The translations under genes were made by a program, and so were the position numbers. A DNA stretch of 64,000 nucleotides. Source: Pleomorphomonas sp. NRK KF1 (lineage in GTDB: Bacteria; Pseudomonadota; Alphaproteobacteria; Rhizobiales; Pleomorphomonadaceae). Of this stretch, positions 18,662 to 26,564 are shown one piece after another. Below the pieces are notes generated by a model that was not told the DNA's origin, did no database searches, and was given only the letters and a program-made list of their open reading frames with translations. The first letter of the stretch is position 1, and each line of letters starts with the position of its first letter. The stretch is from assembly GCF_023721755.1 (NCBI RefSeq), contig NZ_JAMDLH010000001.1, positions 372,001 to 436,000 of the forward strand. The letters are read 5' to 3'.

Positions 18662-19945
18662 ATGATCATGAGTAACCTAGCGATCTGCCGGACCTCCCGC
18701 TTCCTGGCCCAGGTTGCCGCCGTTGCCATACTGGCCGGCTTTTCGGCCGGCTGCAGCGGCGACGTCAGCCGCTTCGGAAACGTGTTTGCCGAAACGGACA
18801 ACCAGGACCAGATCATTGGGCGCGCCGATCCGATGCCGACCGGATCCATAAACGCCCAGGCGACCTACGCGCAGCCCGCCTATGCGCAACCGGCCTACCC
18901 GCAGCAGACCTATGCTGCGCCAGCCTCCACCTATCCCTCATCGGGGTCCGTGTCTTCCAGCACCTTGCCGCCGGCACCGGGCGCCGTGGTCAACAATGGT
19001 GCTTACGTTCGTCCGAACCAGACCGCTTCGCTGCCGACGACCGGGGCAGCCACCGGCACCCAGCCCTGGACGCCTTCGAACGGCACCGCCATCACGGTCA
19101 AGCCGGGTGATACCGTGCAGGTACTTGCCCGCCGTTATGGCGTCGCCGAGTCGTCTCTTCTCGCCGCCAACGGTCTTGTCGCCGGGGCTCAGCTGACGCC
19201 TGGCCAGAACATTGTCATCCCCGCCTACGGTCAACAGACGGCCGCCGTTGCCGCTCCTGCCGCCGCGACAACAGCGCCCGGACCTCAGGTTTTGGGGCAG
19301 CTGCCGCCCGTGAAGCCGCCGGTGCCGAAGTCGGTGTCTAGCGAGGTCGCAGCAGCCGCGCCGGGCAAGCCTGCACGCGCTCCGACTACCGCTGTGGCCA
19401 TGGCGCCAAGCTCCACGGCGACGGATGCCAAGCCAGGCCTGTTGCCTCCGGCCGGCAATGCACCCGGCAAGCAGGCCAATCAGCAGACCGCTGCGTTGGC
19501 TCCAAGCCAAACCCAGCCCAGCGCAAAGACGACCACGCCGACGTCGTCTGGTGTTGAAAGCGCCGCAGACGGCAGCTTCCGCTGGCCGGTGCGTGGCCGC
19601 GTTATTTCCGCCTTCGGCGTCAAGCCCGGCGGCGAACGCAATGACGGCATCAACATCGAAGTGCCCGAGGGAACGCCGATCAAGGCGGCCGAGGGCGGCC
19701 AGGTGATCTACGCCGGCAACGAGCTGAAAGGCTTTGGCAATCTGGTGCTTGTGAAGCATCCCAATGGATTCGTGTCGGCTTATGCCCATGCCAGTGAAGT
19801 GCTGGTTCAGCGTGGGGACAGCATCCTTCGCGGCCAGACCATCGCCAAGGTCGGCGCCACCGGCAATGTCAGCAGGCCGCAATTGCACTTCGAGATCCGC
19901 AACGGCAATCGTCCGGTCGATCCTCTGCCCTATCTCAGCGGCTGA
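18662..19945 (+). CDS. nlpD: NlpD-like lipoprotein with LysM and degenerate M23/LytM domain
   Basis: A 427-residue envelope lipoprotein. It has a signal peptide ending at a lipobox-like SAGC (about residue 27). A Gln/Ala/Pro-rich linker follows, with repeated TYAQPAYAQPAYPQQ-like units, then a LysM domain (about 143-186, VKPGDTVQVLARRYGV) and a C-terminal LytM domain (from about 310). The zinc ligands are missing: the usual HxGID reads NDGIN near residue 327, and the final HLH reads QLH. That points to an amidase activator (NlpD/EnvC/DipM type), not an active endopeptidase. The start ATG 18662 has AGGCGAG upstream. The surE-pcm-nlpD order supports the name. Confidence 0.85.
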   Translation: MIMSNLAICRTSRFLAQVAAVAILAGFSAGCSGDVSRFGNVFAETDNQDQIIGRADPMPTGSINAQATYAQPAYAQPAYPQQTYAAPASTYPSSGSVSSSTLPPAPGAVVNNGAYVRPNQTASLPTTGAATGTQPWTPSNGTAITVKPGDTVQVLARRYGVAESSLLAANGLVAGAQLTPGQNIVIPAYGQQTAAVAAPAAATTAPGPQVLGQLPPVKPPVPKSVSSEVAAAAPGKPARAPTTAVAMAPSSTATDAKPGLLPPAGNAPGKQANQQTAALAPSQTQPSAKTTTPTSSGVESAADGSFRWPVRGRVISAFGVKPGGERNDGINIEVPEGTPIKAAEGGQVIYAGNELKGFGNLVLVKHPNGFVSAYAHASEVLVQRGDSILRGQTIAKVGATGNVSRPQLHFEIRNGNRPVDPLPYLSG

Positions 19946-19979
19946 CGGATCGTCAGTACAGACAGCACATTTCCTTCAA

Positions 19980-20009
19980 CCGGCGGCTTCGGCCGCCGGC
20001 CTTTTTATT
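19980..20009 (+). terminator. Strong intrinsic terminator after the nlpD-like gene
   Basis: A perfect 8-bp GC stem (CCGGCGGC / GCCGCCGG) closed by a TTCG tetraloop is followed directly by CCTTTTTATT. It lies 35 bp after the nlpD stop and ends the long + strand block. The T-run is only on the + side, so it does not serve the opposing gene. Confidence 0.93.
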
Positions 20010-20029
20010 CGAGCGATCCCAGGGAACGC

Positions 20030-20509
20030 TCAGCGCCAATCGCGCGGTATGACCCGCTCATCCTCTGTGACGCAGGCGAGCGAGGCAGCCGGTGCCTGAT
20101 TGTCGCGGCCTGCCACGTAGGCGGCTCCGGCATCGCCGCCACAGATCGGCTTGGCAATCACGTCAAATCCGGCGCGCCGCAGGCAACCGCCGATATAGCG
20201 TTCCCGCAGTTCGGCGTTGACGTCCCGCGTATGGCTGCTGCCGGGATAGACGAATCCGCCGGTCTCGCGACAGTAGCGACGACCGCTCACCGGGTCTTCC
20301 CGGCACTCGGTAAATCCAGGTCTGTATTCCGGCGGTCGAACGACCGTAACCATGGCTTGCGGAATTTTCTCAAGCGACTCGATGCGGCATTGATCGGCCG
20401 CCGCTTGCCGCTCCGCGAAGCTGGACCCGGTCTTGTAGACGACCGGCACCGGTGACGATACGCAGCCCGCGAGCAGGGCGAGGATGCCTACCGCAATGAC
20501 CTGCCTCAT
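20030..20509 (-). CDS. Hypothetical lipoprotein, Cys-containing, 159 aa
   Basis: A 159-residue secreted protein with a short signal peptide ending in the lipobox LLAGC (Cys16), so probably an outer- or inner-membrane lipoprotein. The mature part has six further cysteines (DQCRIES, TECRED, RYCRET, GGCLRR, KPICGG, LACVTE), an even number that would allow three disulfides in the periplasm. The start ATG is preceded by a GGAGGAGATGAGAG ribosome region. I do not recognise a domain family. It lies 27 bp downstream of, and on the same strand as, the DUF815 gene, but has its own ribosome site. Confidence 0.72.
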   Translation of the reverse strand: MRQVIAVGILALLAGCVSSPVPVVYKTGSSFAERQAAADQCRIESLEKIPQAMVTVVRPPEYRPGFTECREDPVSGRRYCRETGGFVYPGSSHTRDVNAELRERYIGGCLRRAGFDVIAKPICGGDAGAAYVAGRDNQAPAASLACVTEDERVIPRDWR

Positions 20510-20536
20510 CTCTCATCTCCTCCCACATCGCACCGA

Positions 20537-21421
20537 TCAGTCGCCAAGCCTGAGCCGGCCCGCAAGGTCCTGGACATATTGCCAGGCGACTCGGCCCGAC
20601 CGTGCGCCACGCGTCCGCTCCCATTCCAGAGCTTCCGCTCGAAGAACATCCGCGTCGACTTCGAGTTCCAGCGCCGCGACGTAACCGCGCACCATCTCAA
20701 GGTATTCCTCCTGCGAGCAGTTGTGAAAGCCGACCCATAGACCGAAGCGATCGGACAGTGACACCTTCTCCTCAACCGCCTCGCCGGGGTTGATCGCCGT
20801 CGCCCGCTCGTTCTCCATCATGTCGCGCGGCAGGAGGTGGCGACGATTCGACGTCGCGTAGAACACGACGTTGTCCGGCCGCCCCTCAATGCCGCCTTCC
20901 AGCACGGCCTTGAGCGACTTGTATGACGTGTCCCCGTGGTCGAACGAAAGGTCGTCACAGAACAGGATGAAGCGATGAGGGCTGTCACGCAGCATTTTCA
21001 TCAGAGCGGGAAGGCTCTCGATATCTTCCCTGTGGATCTCGATCAGCTTCACCGGTGTGAATCCGGATCGGTCGGCGAGCCGCCGATTGACCTCCGCCTG
21101 GGATGCTTTCACCAATGAGGACTTGCCCATGCCGCGAGCGCCCCAGAGAAGGACGTTGTTGGCGGGAAGGCCGCGAGCGAAGCGCTCGGTGTTGGCGACG
21201 ATCATGTCGCGGTTGCGATCGATGCCCTTGAGGAGTGCGATGTCGACCCGGTTGACGCGCCCGACCGGTTGCAACGAGGCCGGTTCTGCTATGAACACGA
21301 ACGCATCGCTCGCGTCGAGGTCGGGTTTGTCGGGCAGGGCGGGTGCAAGCCGCTCGAGAAGGTCGGCTATGCGCTCCAGGTGGGCGTTCAGTGTTTCGAT
21401 GGGGGAAGCGCTCACGTTCAT
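20537..21421 (-). CDS. DUF815 family ATP-binding protein
   Basis: An AAA-like P-loop protein of 294 residues. The Walker A motif is LLWGARGMGKSSLVKA (about residues 90-105), and a Walker B-type FILFCDDLSF lies near residue 160. Downstream, VVFYATSNRRHLLPRDMMENE resembles AAA sensor regions. This is the DUF815 family found in many bacteria, with no established biochemical role. The ATG at 21421 has an AGAGGAGC ribosome site directly before it, which argues against the longer upstream frame. It is divergent from yajC. Confidence 0.85.
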   Translation of the reverse strand: MNVSASPIETLNAHLERIADLLERLAPALPDKPDLDASDAFVFIAEPASLQPVGRVNRVDIALLKGIDRNRDMIVANTERFARGLPANNVLLWGARGMGKSSLVKASQAEVNRRLADRSGFTPVKLIEIHREDIESLPALMKMLRDSPHRFILFCDDLSFDHGDTSYKSLKAVLEGGIEGRPDNVVFYATSNRRHLLPRDMMENERATAINPGEAVEEKVSLSDRFGLWVGFHNCSQEEYLEMVRGYVAALELEVDADVLRAEALEWERTRGARSGRVAWQYVQDLAGRLRLGD

Positions 21422-21733
21422 GCTCCTCTGTCCCGCTGGTACATGCCTGAGCACACGCCTGTGTACCGCGCGGTACTCCGAAGCATTCTCTAGCCCTGCC
21501 CATAGGCCGATGCAAACCTGCGATGGCTGTTTCCGGTACGCTTCGTCGCATTTCCTGCCGGAGACTACCTAGAGAGGCCGATCGGTAGCTGGCGGTGCAT
21601 AGCTTTGGTTTGCAAAGTCCTTCGGCCTAGGTATATTCCGGCCACTTTCGAATGGCCGGTTCGCCGCTCTTCGATGTCTCAGTGCCTCGTCGGTCCGGCT
21701 CGCGGGCGGTGGCAGGCCAATGGAGTTGACCTG
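21422..21733. other. Divergent promoter region between the DUF815 gene and yajC
   Basis: This gap of about 310 bp separates two divergent transcription units. It holds the candidate yajC promoter described separately. No gene is supported: the open frame running into yajC from 21605 has no ribosome site and no similarity in its extra N-terminal part. Confidence 0.55.
21609..21637 (+). promoter_or_regulatory. Candidate promoter for yajC-secD-secF
   Basis: TTTGCA (21609-21614) and TATATT (21632-21637) are 17 bases apart. They sit about 95 bases ahead of the yajC ATG in an otherwise GC-rich region, a good match to a housekeeping sigma promoter. Confidence 0.55.
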
Positions 21734-22081
21734 ATGTTCGTGACCCCAGCCTTTGCGCAGGCGGCCGGTGCCGCTCCCGGTGGCGCCGACTTCCTGATCC
21801 AGTTTGCGCCCTTCATCCTGATCTTCGTCATCATGTATTTCCTGCTCATCCGGCCGCAGCAGCGCAAGGCCAAGGAGCATCGCGACATGCTGAAGAACCT
21901 GCGGCGCGGCGACGTGGTCGTGATGCAGGGTGGCCTGATCGGCAAGATCCTCAAGGTGGTCGACGACAACGAACTGCTGCTCGATGTCGGCGACGGCACG
22001 AACAAGGTGCAGGTCCGCGTTGCCTCTGGTCTCGTCCAGCAGCTTCGCAGCAAGGGCGAGCCCGTCAAGGAAGGCAACTGA
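21734..22081 (+). CDS. yajC: Preprotein translocase subunit YajC
   Basis: A single-pass inner-membrane protein of 115 residues that associates with SecDF at the Sec translocon. The membrane helix (about 22-42, FAPFILIFVIMYFLLIRPQQRK) ends in the diagnostic RPQQ motif. It is followed by the small beta-barrel domain (LRRGDVVVMQGGLIGKI). ATG 21734 is preceded by TGGAG nine bases upstream and gives the usual family length. First gene of the yajC-secD-secF operon. Confidence 0.95.
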   Translation: MFVTPAFAQAAGAAPGGADFLIQFAPFILIFVIMYFLLIRPQQRKAKEHRDMLKNLRRGDVVVMQGGLIGKILKVVDDNELLLDVGDGTNKVQVRVASGLVQQLRSKGEPVKEGN

Positions 22082-22106
22082 CCGATCGTTCGGAACAAGA
22101 TGGACA

Positions 22107-22130
22107 GCGGGCAGCATGGCTGCCCGCTTT
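22107..22130 (+). terminator. Hairpin between yajC and secD, possible weak terminator or processing site
   Basis: GCGGGCAG and CTGCCCGC (8 bp, perfect) enclose the loop CATGG and are followed by TTT only. With such a short T-run it is more likely an attenuator or mRNA-stabilising hairpin inside the operon than a full stop. Confidence 0.5.
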
Positions 22131-22155
22131 CGGCCAATAAGGTCCGAGGCAGCAA

Positions 22156-23766
22156 ATGCTCTACTTTTCCCGCTGGAAGGTAACCACGATTCTCCTGACG
22201 ATTTTCGTCGCTCTCGTGGTCCTGATCCCCAACTACCTCACCTCGGACCAGATCAAGACTTACTGGCCCTCGTGGCTCCCGGGACGACAGGTGGTCCTCG
22301 GCCTCGACCTTCAGGGCGGCGTCTATCTGCTCTATCAGGTCGACGTGAACGACTACAAGCAGAAGCGGCTCAAGGCGCTCGAGGGCGATATTCGTCAGGC
22401 CATGCGCGAAGATCCGCGCATCGGCTATACGGGGCTCGGCATTCAGGGCGATGTGGTCCAGCTGAAGATCCGCGACGCCGACAAGGTGGAGGAAGCCGCG
22501 AAGCGTCTGGGCAATTTGCTCAATCCGCTGTCGACCGGCGCCCTCGGTGGGACTGCCGTCACGGAGTTTCAGCTCGATCAAGGCTCCGATGGCCTGATGC
22601 GCCTCGGGTTCTCCGAAACCGGTCTCGACAAGAGACTCGGCACCGTCGTTCAGCAGTCGATCGAGGTCATCCGTCGGCGCGTCGATCAGATGGGGGCCGT
22701 CGAGCCGTCCATCCAGCGCCAGGGTTCCGATCGTATTCTGGTCGAGGCGCCAGGCGAGAAGGATCCGGCTCGCCTCAAGAACATCATCGGCCGTACCGCC
22801 CAGATGACCTTCCATCTCGTCGACCTCAACGTGTCGGCCGACGAAGCGGCGAAGGGCAACCTGCCGCCAGGCGAAATCCTTCTGAAGCAGAAGGAAGGCG
22901 GCATGCCGATGGTCGTCGACGAGACGCCGTTGATGACTGGTGAGGACCTCACCGACGCCCAGACGTCCTTCCAGAGCCAGACCAACGAGCCGGTGGTTTC
23001 CTTCCGCCTGTCGACGTCCGGTGCCAGGAAGTTCGCCCAGGTGACTTCCGACAACGTCGGCCGGCTGTTCGCCATTGTACTCGACGACGAGATCATCTCC
23101 GCGCCGCGCATCAATGAGCCGATCACCCAGGGGTCGGGCCAGATTTCCGGCAACTTCACGGTCGAAACGGCCAACGATCTCGCCGTGCTGCTCCGTGCCG
23201 GCGCTCTGCCGGCCAAGCTTTCGGTTGCCGAGGAGCGAACCGTTGGTCCGGGGCTCGGCGCGGACTCGATCGCCGCCGGCGAGCGGGCCGCGCTGATCGG
23301 TACTGTGGCCGTGGTTATCTTCATGCTGGCGTCCTATGGTCTGTTCGGCGTCTTCGCCAACCTCGCCCTGGTGGTCAATCTGGTCCTGATCATGGCGATC
23401 ATCACCATATTGCAGGCGACCCTGACGCTGCCCGGCATCGCCGGCATCGTGCTTACCATGGGCATGGCGGTTGACAGCAACGTGCTGATTTACGAGCGAA
23501 TCCGCGAAGAGCAAAGGTTGGGCCGATCGCCGGTCTCGGCCATCGACGCCGGTTTCCGTCGCGCTTTCGGCACCATTCTCGACGCCAACATAACGACGTT
23601 GATCGCAGCCATCGTGCTGTTCCAGATGGGTTCCGGTCCCGTCAAGGGATTCGCCGTCACGCACGTGATCGGTATCGTCACTACCATGTTCACCGCCATT
23701 ACCTTCACCCGACTGGTAGTGGCGACCTGGGTCCGCTATCGGCGGCCGTCTGTCGTTCCGCTCTGA
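22156..23766 (+). CDS. secD: Protein translocase subunit SecD
   Basis: An RND-like membrane protein of 536 residues that uses the proton motive force to help complete Sec export. One N-terminal helix is followed by the large periplasmic P1 domain (LGLDLQGGVYLLYQVD opening). Five C-terminal helices carry the conserved LPGIAGIVLTMGMAVDSNVLIYERIREE and FTRLVVATW segments. The DxNxLIYERI stretch includes the charged residue linked to proton coupling. secF follows 21 bp later. Confidence 0.96.
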   Translation: MLYFSRWKVTTILLTIFVALVVLIPNYLTSDQIKTYWPSWLPGRQVVLGLDLQGGVYLLYQVDVNDYKQKRLKALEGDIRQAMREDPRIGYTGLGIQGDVVQLKIRDADKVEEAAKRLGNLLNPLSTGALGGTAVTEFQLDQGSDGLMRLGFSETGLDKRLGTVVQQSIEVIRRRVDQMGAVEPSIQRQGSDRILVEAPGEKDPARLKNIIGRTAQMTFHLVDLNVSADEAAKGNLPPGEILLKQKEGGMPMVVDETPLMTGEDLTDAQTSFQSQTNEPVVSFRLSTSGARKFAQVTSDNVGRLFAIVLDDEIISAPRINEPITQGSGQISGNFTVETANDLAVLLRAGALPAKLSVAEERTVGPGLGADSIAAGERAALIGTVAVVIFMLASYGLFGVFANLALVVNLVLIMAIITILQATLTLPGIAGIVLTMGMAVDSNVLIYERIREEQRLGRSPVSAIDAGFRRAFGTILDANITTLIAAIVLFQMGSGPVKGFAVTHVIGIVTTMFTAITFTRLVVATWVRYRRPSVVPL

Positions 23767-23787
23767 TCCGGACCCCGAGGCTCCATC

Positions 23788-24741
23788 ATGCGCCTGCTTC
23801 GCCTGTTTCCCGACGACACCAAGATCCCCTTCATGCGGTGGAGGAAGTGGAGCTTCCTCGTCTCCGGCATCGCGTCGGTTCTTTGCTTTGTGGTTCTCTA
23901 CACCCACGGCATGAACACCGGCATCGATTTCCAGGGCGGTACGCTCATGGAAATCCAGACAAAATCCGGTCCTGCCGACCTTGAAGGGATTCGCAGCCAG
24001 CTCAATGGACTGGGCCTCGGCGAGGTCCAGGTCCAATCCTTCGGCACCGACGATGACGTGCTGATCCGCATCGCCCGTCAGGAAGGCGGCGACGAGGCGC
24101 AGGCCGCCGTCGTCACAAAGGTCCAAGCTGCTCTCGGTGACAGCGTCGACTATCGCCGCACCGAAATGGTTGGCCCGCGCGTCTCTGGCGAGCTGGCCCA
24201 GAACGGCATTCTCGGCATCATATCTGCGCTGTGCCTCATCATGGTGTACGTCTGGTTCCGCTTCGAGTGGCAGTACTCGCTCGGTGCGGTGATCGCGACG
24301 CTGCACGACGTCGTCCTGACCATCGGTTTCTTCGCCGTCACGCAGGTCGAGTTCAACCTCTCGTCCATCGCCGCCATCCTGACCATCGTCGGCTACTCGT
24401 TGAATGATACGGTCGTGGTCTATGATCGAATCCGCGAGATGAGGCGCAAGTACAAACGCCTCAATCTGGTTGTTCTCCTCGACCTCGCCATCAATCAGAC
24501 GCTGACGCGTACCACCAATACCGCACTGACAACGCTCATCGCGCTGGCCGCTCTGGTCATTTTCGGCGGCGAGGTGATTCGTTCGTTTACCGCGTCGATG
24601 CTGTTCGGCGTGCTGATCGGTACCTACTCGTCGATCTTCATTGCCGCTCCGGTCCTGATCTTCCTCGATCCGCAATTGGCCGGCGACAAGTCGACGAAAA
24701 AGGCCGAGGATGACGCCGAAGAGGCCGCCGAGCCGGCGTGA
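23788..24741 (+). CDS. secF: Protein translocase subunit SecF
   Basis: A 317-residue partner of SecD with six membrane helices. The family signatures GIDFQGGTLMEI (after TM1) and SIAAILTIVGYSLNDTVVVYDRIREMRR (TM4 and cytoplasmic end) are exact in type, as is LNQTLTRTTNTALTTL-like NQTLTRTTNT. The acidic C-terminal tail is short. The downstream Mth938-like gene lies 31 bp away, as in many alphaproteobacteria. Confidence 0.96.
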   Translation: MRLLRLFPDDTKIPFMRWRKWSFLVSGIASVLCFVVLYTHGMNTGIDFQGGTLMEIQTKSGPADLEGIRSQLNGLGLGEVQVQSFGTDDDVLIRIARQEGGDEAQAAVVTKVQAALGDSVDYRRTEMVGPRVSGELAQNGILGIISALCLIMVYVWFRFEWQYSLGAVIATLHDVVLTIGFFAVTQVEFNLSSIAAILTIVGYSLNDTVVVYDRIREMRRKYKRLNLVVLLDLAINQTLTRTTNTALTTLIALAALVIFGGEVIRSFTASMLFGVLIGTYSSIFIAAPVLIFLDPQLAGDKSTKKAEDDAEEAAEPA

Positions 24742-24772
24742 GTTTGGGCGTATCTTCTCGGGAGCGCCGCCG

Positions 24773-25180
24773 ATGAAGCTGTTCGGGCCGCGAGGCCGTG
24801 CACTGGAACGCCGCGAGCAGCACCTGCCCGAGCAGGTGCCGGTGGAGGCTTACGGCAACGGTGGCTTCAGATTTGGCGGGATGTCGCACCGAGGATCGAT
24901 CCTGATCCTGCCGTCGGGGGTGCATGGCTGGCCGGCGGTTTCCCCTGCCGACATCACTCTCGACAGTCTGGCTCAGGTTATCGAAGAGGCGGCGGACATC
25001 GACATGCTGCTCGTCGGCACCGGCCGTGACCTCATTCCGGTCGCACGCAGCCTGGCCGAAGCCTTGAGCGCACGTGGCGTCAAGCATGAGGCCATGTCTA
25101 CCGGGGCCGCCATCCGATTGTTCAATGTGATGCTGGGTGAACGACGCCGGTTCGCCGCCGCGCTTCTGGCGGTCGACTGA
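24773..25180 (+). CDS. Mth938-like domain protein (NDUFAF3/AAMDC family)
   Basis: A soluble 135-residue protein of the Mth938/DUF498 family. The human member NDUFAF3 is an assembly factor for respiratory complex I. Typical segments are GNGGFRFGGMSHRGSILILPSG and DMLLVGTGRDLIPV, with the EAMSTGAAIRLFNVMLGERR block near the C-terminus. The start ATG 24773 has GGGAG 8 bases ahead. It sits directly after secF, a neighbourhood conserved from alphaproteobacteria and noted for the mitochondrial relative. It overlaps the next gene by one base. Complex I assembly is an inference from the eukaryotic homologue. Confidence 0.85.
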   Translation: MKLFGPRGRALERREQHLPEQVPVEAYGNGGFRFGGMSHRGSILILPSGVHGWPAVSPADITLDSLAQVIEEAADIDMLLVGTGRDLIPVARSLAEALSARGVKHEAMSTGAAIRLFNVMLGERRRFAAALLAVD

Positions 25181-26031
25181 TGGCGCCCTTGGACCGCCTC
25201 AACGATGCCTACCGCTATTGCGAAGGTCTCGTTCGCGACCACGATCGAGACCGCTGGCTTGCCGACGGGCTCCTACCCGAGGACAAGCGTCGGCACGCCT
25301 TCGCCATTCATGCTTTCTCCTACGAGGCTGCGCGCATCCGCGAGAGCATCCACGAAGCGATGCCAGGTGAGATTCGCCTGCAATGGTGGATCGACGCCAT
25401 CGAGGGCGAGGCGAGGGGGGACGTCGCCGGACACCCCGTCGCCGCCGCGTTGATCGATACCATTCGCCGCTTTTCGTTGCGGCGATCGGGCTTCGTCAAC
25501 CTGTTGGATGCGCGACGTTTCGATCTCTACGACGACGCCATGCCGACGCTGAACGATCTCGAAGGCTACGCCGGAGAGACGGCATCGGTCCTGTTTCTCG
25601 AAGTGGCGCAGGTGCTCTGCGAGGGTGCCGATCCGAAGGCGGCCGACGCTGCCGGTCATGCCGGCGTCGCCTATGCCCTGACGGGACTGATGCGCGCCTT
25701 GCCGATCCATGCGCGCCGCAACCAGGTCTACCTTCCTGCCGACCTCTTGAAAGCGGCCGGAATCGAACCGGACGATGTGCGCCACGGTCGCAAGGCCGAG
25801 GAACTGGCTGGCGTTCTGGCCAACCTCAGGGATAGCGCCACCAGTCACCTCGAGAAGGCGCTTTCCGCCTTTGCCGAGACCGATCCAAGAGCAAGGCCGG
25901 CCTTTCTACCGCTTGCCTTCGTTCGCCCCTATCTCGCCGCCCTCGCCAAGACGCCAGTCTACGGTCCGGTGGCTGAAATCGCTGCTTGGCGCAAACCGCT
26001 GATTCTCTGGTGGTTCGGTCGGCGGCTCTAG
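25180..26031 (+). CDS. Squalene/phytoene synthase-fold protein, NDUFAF6-like, catalytic Asp motifs absent
   Basis: A 283-residue protein of the squalene/phytoene synthase fold. The typical IRLQWWIDAIEG and NQVYLPADLL segments show the family. The two DxxxD motifs that bind diphosphate-Mg in true synthases are missing. Where the first would lie the sequence reads SYEAARIRES, and where the second would lie it reads MRALPIHARRNQVYLP. That pattern fits the NDUFAF6-like subgroup, whose human member helps assemble complex I, rather than a terpenoid synthase. It starts inside the stop of the Mth938-like gene (TGATG), so the two are coupled. It is convergent with hyfI, the stop codons overlapping. 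Confidence 0.78.
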   Translation: MAPLDRLNDAYRYCEGLVRDHDRDRWLADGLLPEDKRRHAFAIHAFSYEAARIRESIHEAMPGEIRLQWWIDAIEGEARGDVAGHPVAAALIDTIRRFSLRRSGFVNLLDARRFDLYDDAMPTLNDLEGYAGETASVLFLEVAQVLCEGADPKAADAAGHAGVAYALTGLMRALPIHARRNQVYLPADLLKAAGIEPDDVRHGRKAEELAGVLANLRDSATSHLEKALSAFAETDPRARPAFLPLAFVRPYLAALAKTPVYGPVAEIAAWRKPLILWWFGRRL

Positions 26032-26549
26032 CCGCGAGCGCTCGCCTCGATGAGGCCGATCAGCCCCTTCAGCATGTCGATCGGCTCCGGCGGGCAGCCG
26101 GGAATGACGAGGTCGACCGGGATGACGTCGGACACGGCGCCTATCACCGCATAGCTTTTGCCGAATACCCCGCAACCGGCGCCGCAGTCGCCCACCGCAA
26201 CCACCCATTTGGGGGCCGGCGTGGCGGCATAGGTGCGCTCTAGGCCCTCACGCATGTTGGCCGTCACCGGTCCGGTCACCATCAGCACGTCGGCGTGGCG
26301 GGGCGAGGCGACGAAGCGCAGACCGAAGCGCTCGACATCATAGTAGCTGTTGTTGAGAGCGTGAATCTCCAGCTCGCAGCCGTTGCAAGATCCGGCATCC
26401 ACTTCGCGGATGGACAGGCTGCGGCCGAGGCGCGTCTTGGCGGACACCCCGAGCCGTTCAGCCAGAGCGTCGACTTCGGCGTCATTGACCGCCGGCGTCC
26501 CTTCGGTCACCGGCCGCCGAAAAAGCCCTTCGAGCAACATTCTACGCAT
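26028..26549 (-). CDS. hyfI: Hydrogenase-4/Ehr-type small subunit (NuoB-like)
   Basis: A 173-residue homologue of HyfI/HycG and complex I NuoB. It carries the ligands for one [4Fe-4S] cluster: CNGC (in DAGSCNGCELEIHALNNSYYDVERFG), a Cys in GDCGAGCG and the Cys of PGCPPEP. The electron-relay cluster next to the active-site subunit is therefore expected to be intact. It is the last gene of the six-gene hyfBCEFGI operon, 15 bp after hyfG. Its stop overlaps the stop of the convergent NDUFAF6-like gene. No twin-arginine signal is present, so it faces the cytoplasm. Confidence 0.88.
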   Translation of the reverse strand: MRRMLLEGLFRRPVTEGTPAVNDAEVDALAERLGVSAKTRLGRSLSIREVDAGSCNGCELEIHALNNSYYDVERFGLRFVASPRHADVLMVTGPVTANMREGLERTYAATPAPKWVVAVGDCGAGCGVFGKSYAVIGAVSDVIPVDLVIPGCPPEPIDMLKGLIGLIEASARG

Positions 26550-26564
26550 GGTCGAGATTCCGTC

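Noticed and set aside
21679-24675. A frame of about 1000 codons antisense to yajC-secD-secF
   Set aside because: No domain similarity and no ribosome site; it mirrors the codon bias of the real genes.
25180-26031. Calling this gene a phytoene or squalene synthase
   Set aside because: Both Asp-rich motifs needed for catalysis are missing.
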